Positions 5,282 through 5,912 of a DNA stretch of 5,912 nt are shown here, in pieces. A model generated the notes under the pieces. The model did not search any database, was not told where the DNA came from, and saw nothing but the letters and a program-made list of their open reading frames with translations. Every line of letters begins with the position of its first letter. Position 1 is the stretch's first letter. The position numbers and the translations under genes were made by a program. The stretch lies in assembly GCA_003508755.1 (NCBI GenBank), contig DNTK01000461.1, positions 1 to 5,912 of the forward strand, in the 5' to 3' direction. The DNA is from Bacteroidales bacterium. Lineage in GTDB: Bacteria; Bacteroidota; Bacteroidia; Bacteroidales; UBA10428.

Positions 5282-5912
5282 CTATGCACTTCTTGCCCTC
5301 TTAAAAACAATGTTATAAAACGCTTTAAAGAAATACTTTAAATCTGTTTTTACGGGATGCTTATCGAAGGCATCAAGATACCTTATCTCAGAATCAATGA
5401 TTTCATTCAGAGATTTTGGATTATCTACATAAAACGGAGGTACCAAACCGGGTTTGTATTGAATTCTTCGTTGCCGCATTTCTTCAGGATATAAATTAAA
5501 ATAATGCTGGCTGATAGGACGTACTCCAACAATTTTTATTTCCCTTTTTATCAGATTCAGCAACATGGGCAATTCATCTAACCAAAGAACCCGAAAAAAT
5601 CTTCCAATTGTAGTAACCCGAAAATCCTTTTCAAATTTACCCCCCTCTTTTAATCCCTCCTTTTTATACAAATAATCCTGAATAAATTCAGAATAAGGGT
5701 GCATGGTTCTGAGCTTATAAACATTGATTATCTTGCCATTCTTCCCAACTCGTTTAAGTTTAACTAAAGGGCCATAAGTAGGTTGTTCTGGGTACAATGG
5801 TTTCTTTTTTCGAACAGCTGCAAAAAATATGAGATTTTTCGTTTCTAATTCTTCCAATACTTCAAATCCACAACTGTATAACCGACCGAAAGCCTCCGCT
5901 TTGGTCAAAACC
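5282..5912 (-). CDS. Sugar transferase (polyprenyl-phosphate phosphoglycosyl transferase), N-terminus beyond the window
   Basis: The frame is open to the right edge. A TTG at 5908-5906 could be read as a start, but the codon before it (Val) is also open and the sequence there looks internal, so I treat the gene as 5'-truncated. Counting that TTG as residue 1, a bacterial sugar transferase domain spans about 44-160: YGPLVKLKRVGKNGK (45-59), VYKLRTM (63-69), FRVTTIGRFFR (96-106), LDELP (110-114) with the Asp-Glu pair that is catalytic in this family, then IVGVRP (126-131) and YKPGLVPPF (151-159). The family transfers a sugar-1-phosphate from a nucleotide sugar to undecaprenyl phosphate at the inner membrane, the first step of capsule or O-antigen repeat synthesis. 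Oddities are GVRP in place of GPRP, no TGxxQ motif, and no long hydrophobic helix before the domain. Residues 1-34 resemble the end of an alpha/beta domain, so an N-terminal fusion is possible. The substrate is unknown. Confidence 0.85.
   Translation of the reverse strand, partial: VLTKAEAFGRLYSCGFEVLEELETKNLIFFAAVRKKKPLYPEQPTYGPLVKLKRVGKNGKIINVYKLRTMHPYSEFIQDYLYKKEGLKEGGKFEKDFRVTTIGRFFRVLWLDELPMLLNLIKREIKIVGVRPISQHYFNLYPEEMRQRRIQYKPGLVPPFYVDNPKSLNEIIDSEIRYLDAFDKHPVKTDLKYFFKAFYNIVFKRARSA

Noticed and set aside
5906..5908. TTG as the start codon of the sugar transferase
   Set aside because: The frame stays open to the window edge, and the sequence at this point looks like the inside of a domain. 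A real start further upstream is more likely.

Overview
The window looks like part of a Bacteroidota genome. It is AT-rich, and all three real genes lie on the minus strand. Neither complete start codon has a clear Shine-Dalgarno sequence. Both secreted proteins have a signal peptide whose predicted cleavage leaves Gln at +1, and the protein families (a Wzi-type capsule barrel, a Bacteroidota-style sugar transferase and a giant beta-strand-repeat surface protein) are typical of that phylum. I cannot place genus or species from the sequence.

Layout in transcription order, from high to low coordinates. (1) 5912-5282: the C-terminal part of a phosphoglycosyl (sugar) transferase, whose N-terminus lies beyond the right edge. 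(2) 5252-3669: a complete 527-residue capsule assembly Wzi-family outer-membrane protein, 29 bp downstream and probably co-transcribed. It ends in three consecutive in-frame stop codons. (3) 3668-3441: a 228-bp AT-rich gap with no confident promoter or terminator. (4) 3440-1: the N-terminal 1146 residues of a very large secreted, repeat-rich protein that runs off the left edge. The reading frame is open throughout and agreed at every point where I checked the translation.

The first two genes suggest the end of a capsule or exopolysaccharide locus. The sugar transferase would load the first sugar phosphate onto the lipid carrier, and the Wzi-like barrel would act in surface attachment or assembly of the finished polymer. 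The giant protein has a signal peptide, two tryptophan-rich modules, one Bacteroidota-type FP...W...TLG domain, and at least four diverged copies of a roughly 46-residue V-Y-N-G-x-G-x-Q module. It is probably a beta-helical or beta-solenoid surface adhesin. A type IX secretion sorting domain would be expected at its unseen C-terminus, but that cannot be tested here. A functional link between the adhesin and the capsule genes is inferred only from position and orientation.

I see no RNA genes, CRISPR arrays, insertion sequences or phage genes. The most notable points are the divergent transferase, which lacks the usual hydrophobic re-entrant helix in front of its catalytic domain, and the internal repeat structure of the adhesin.
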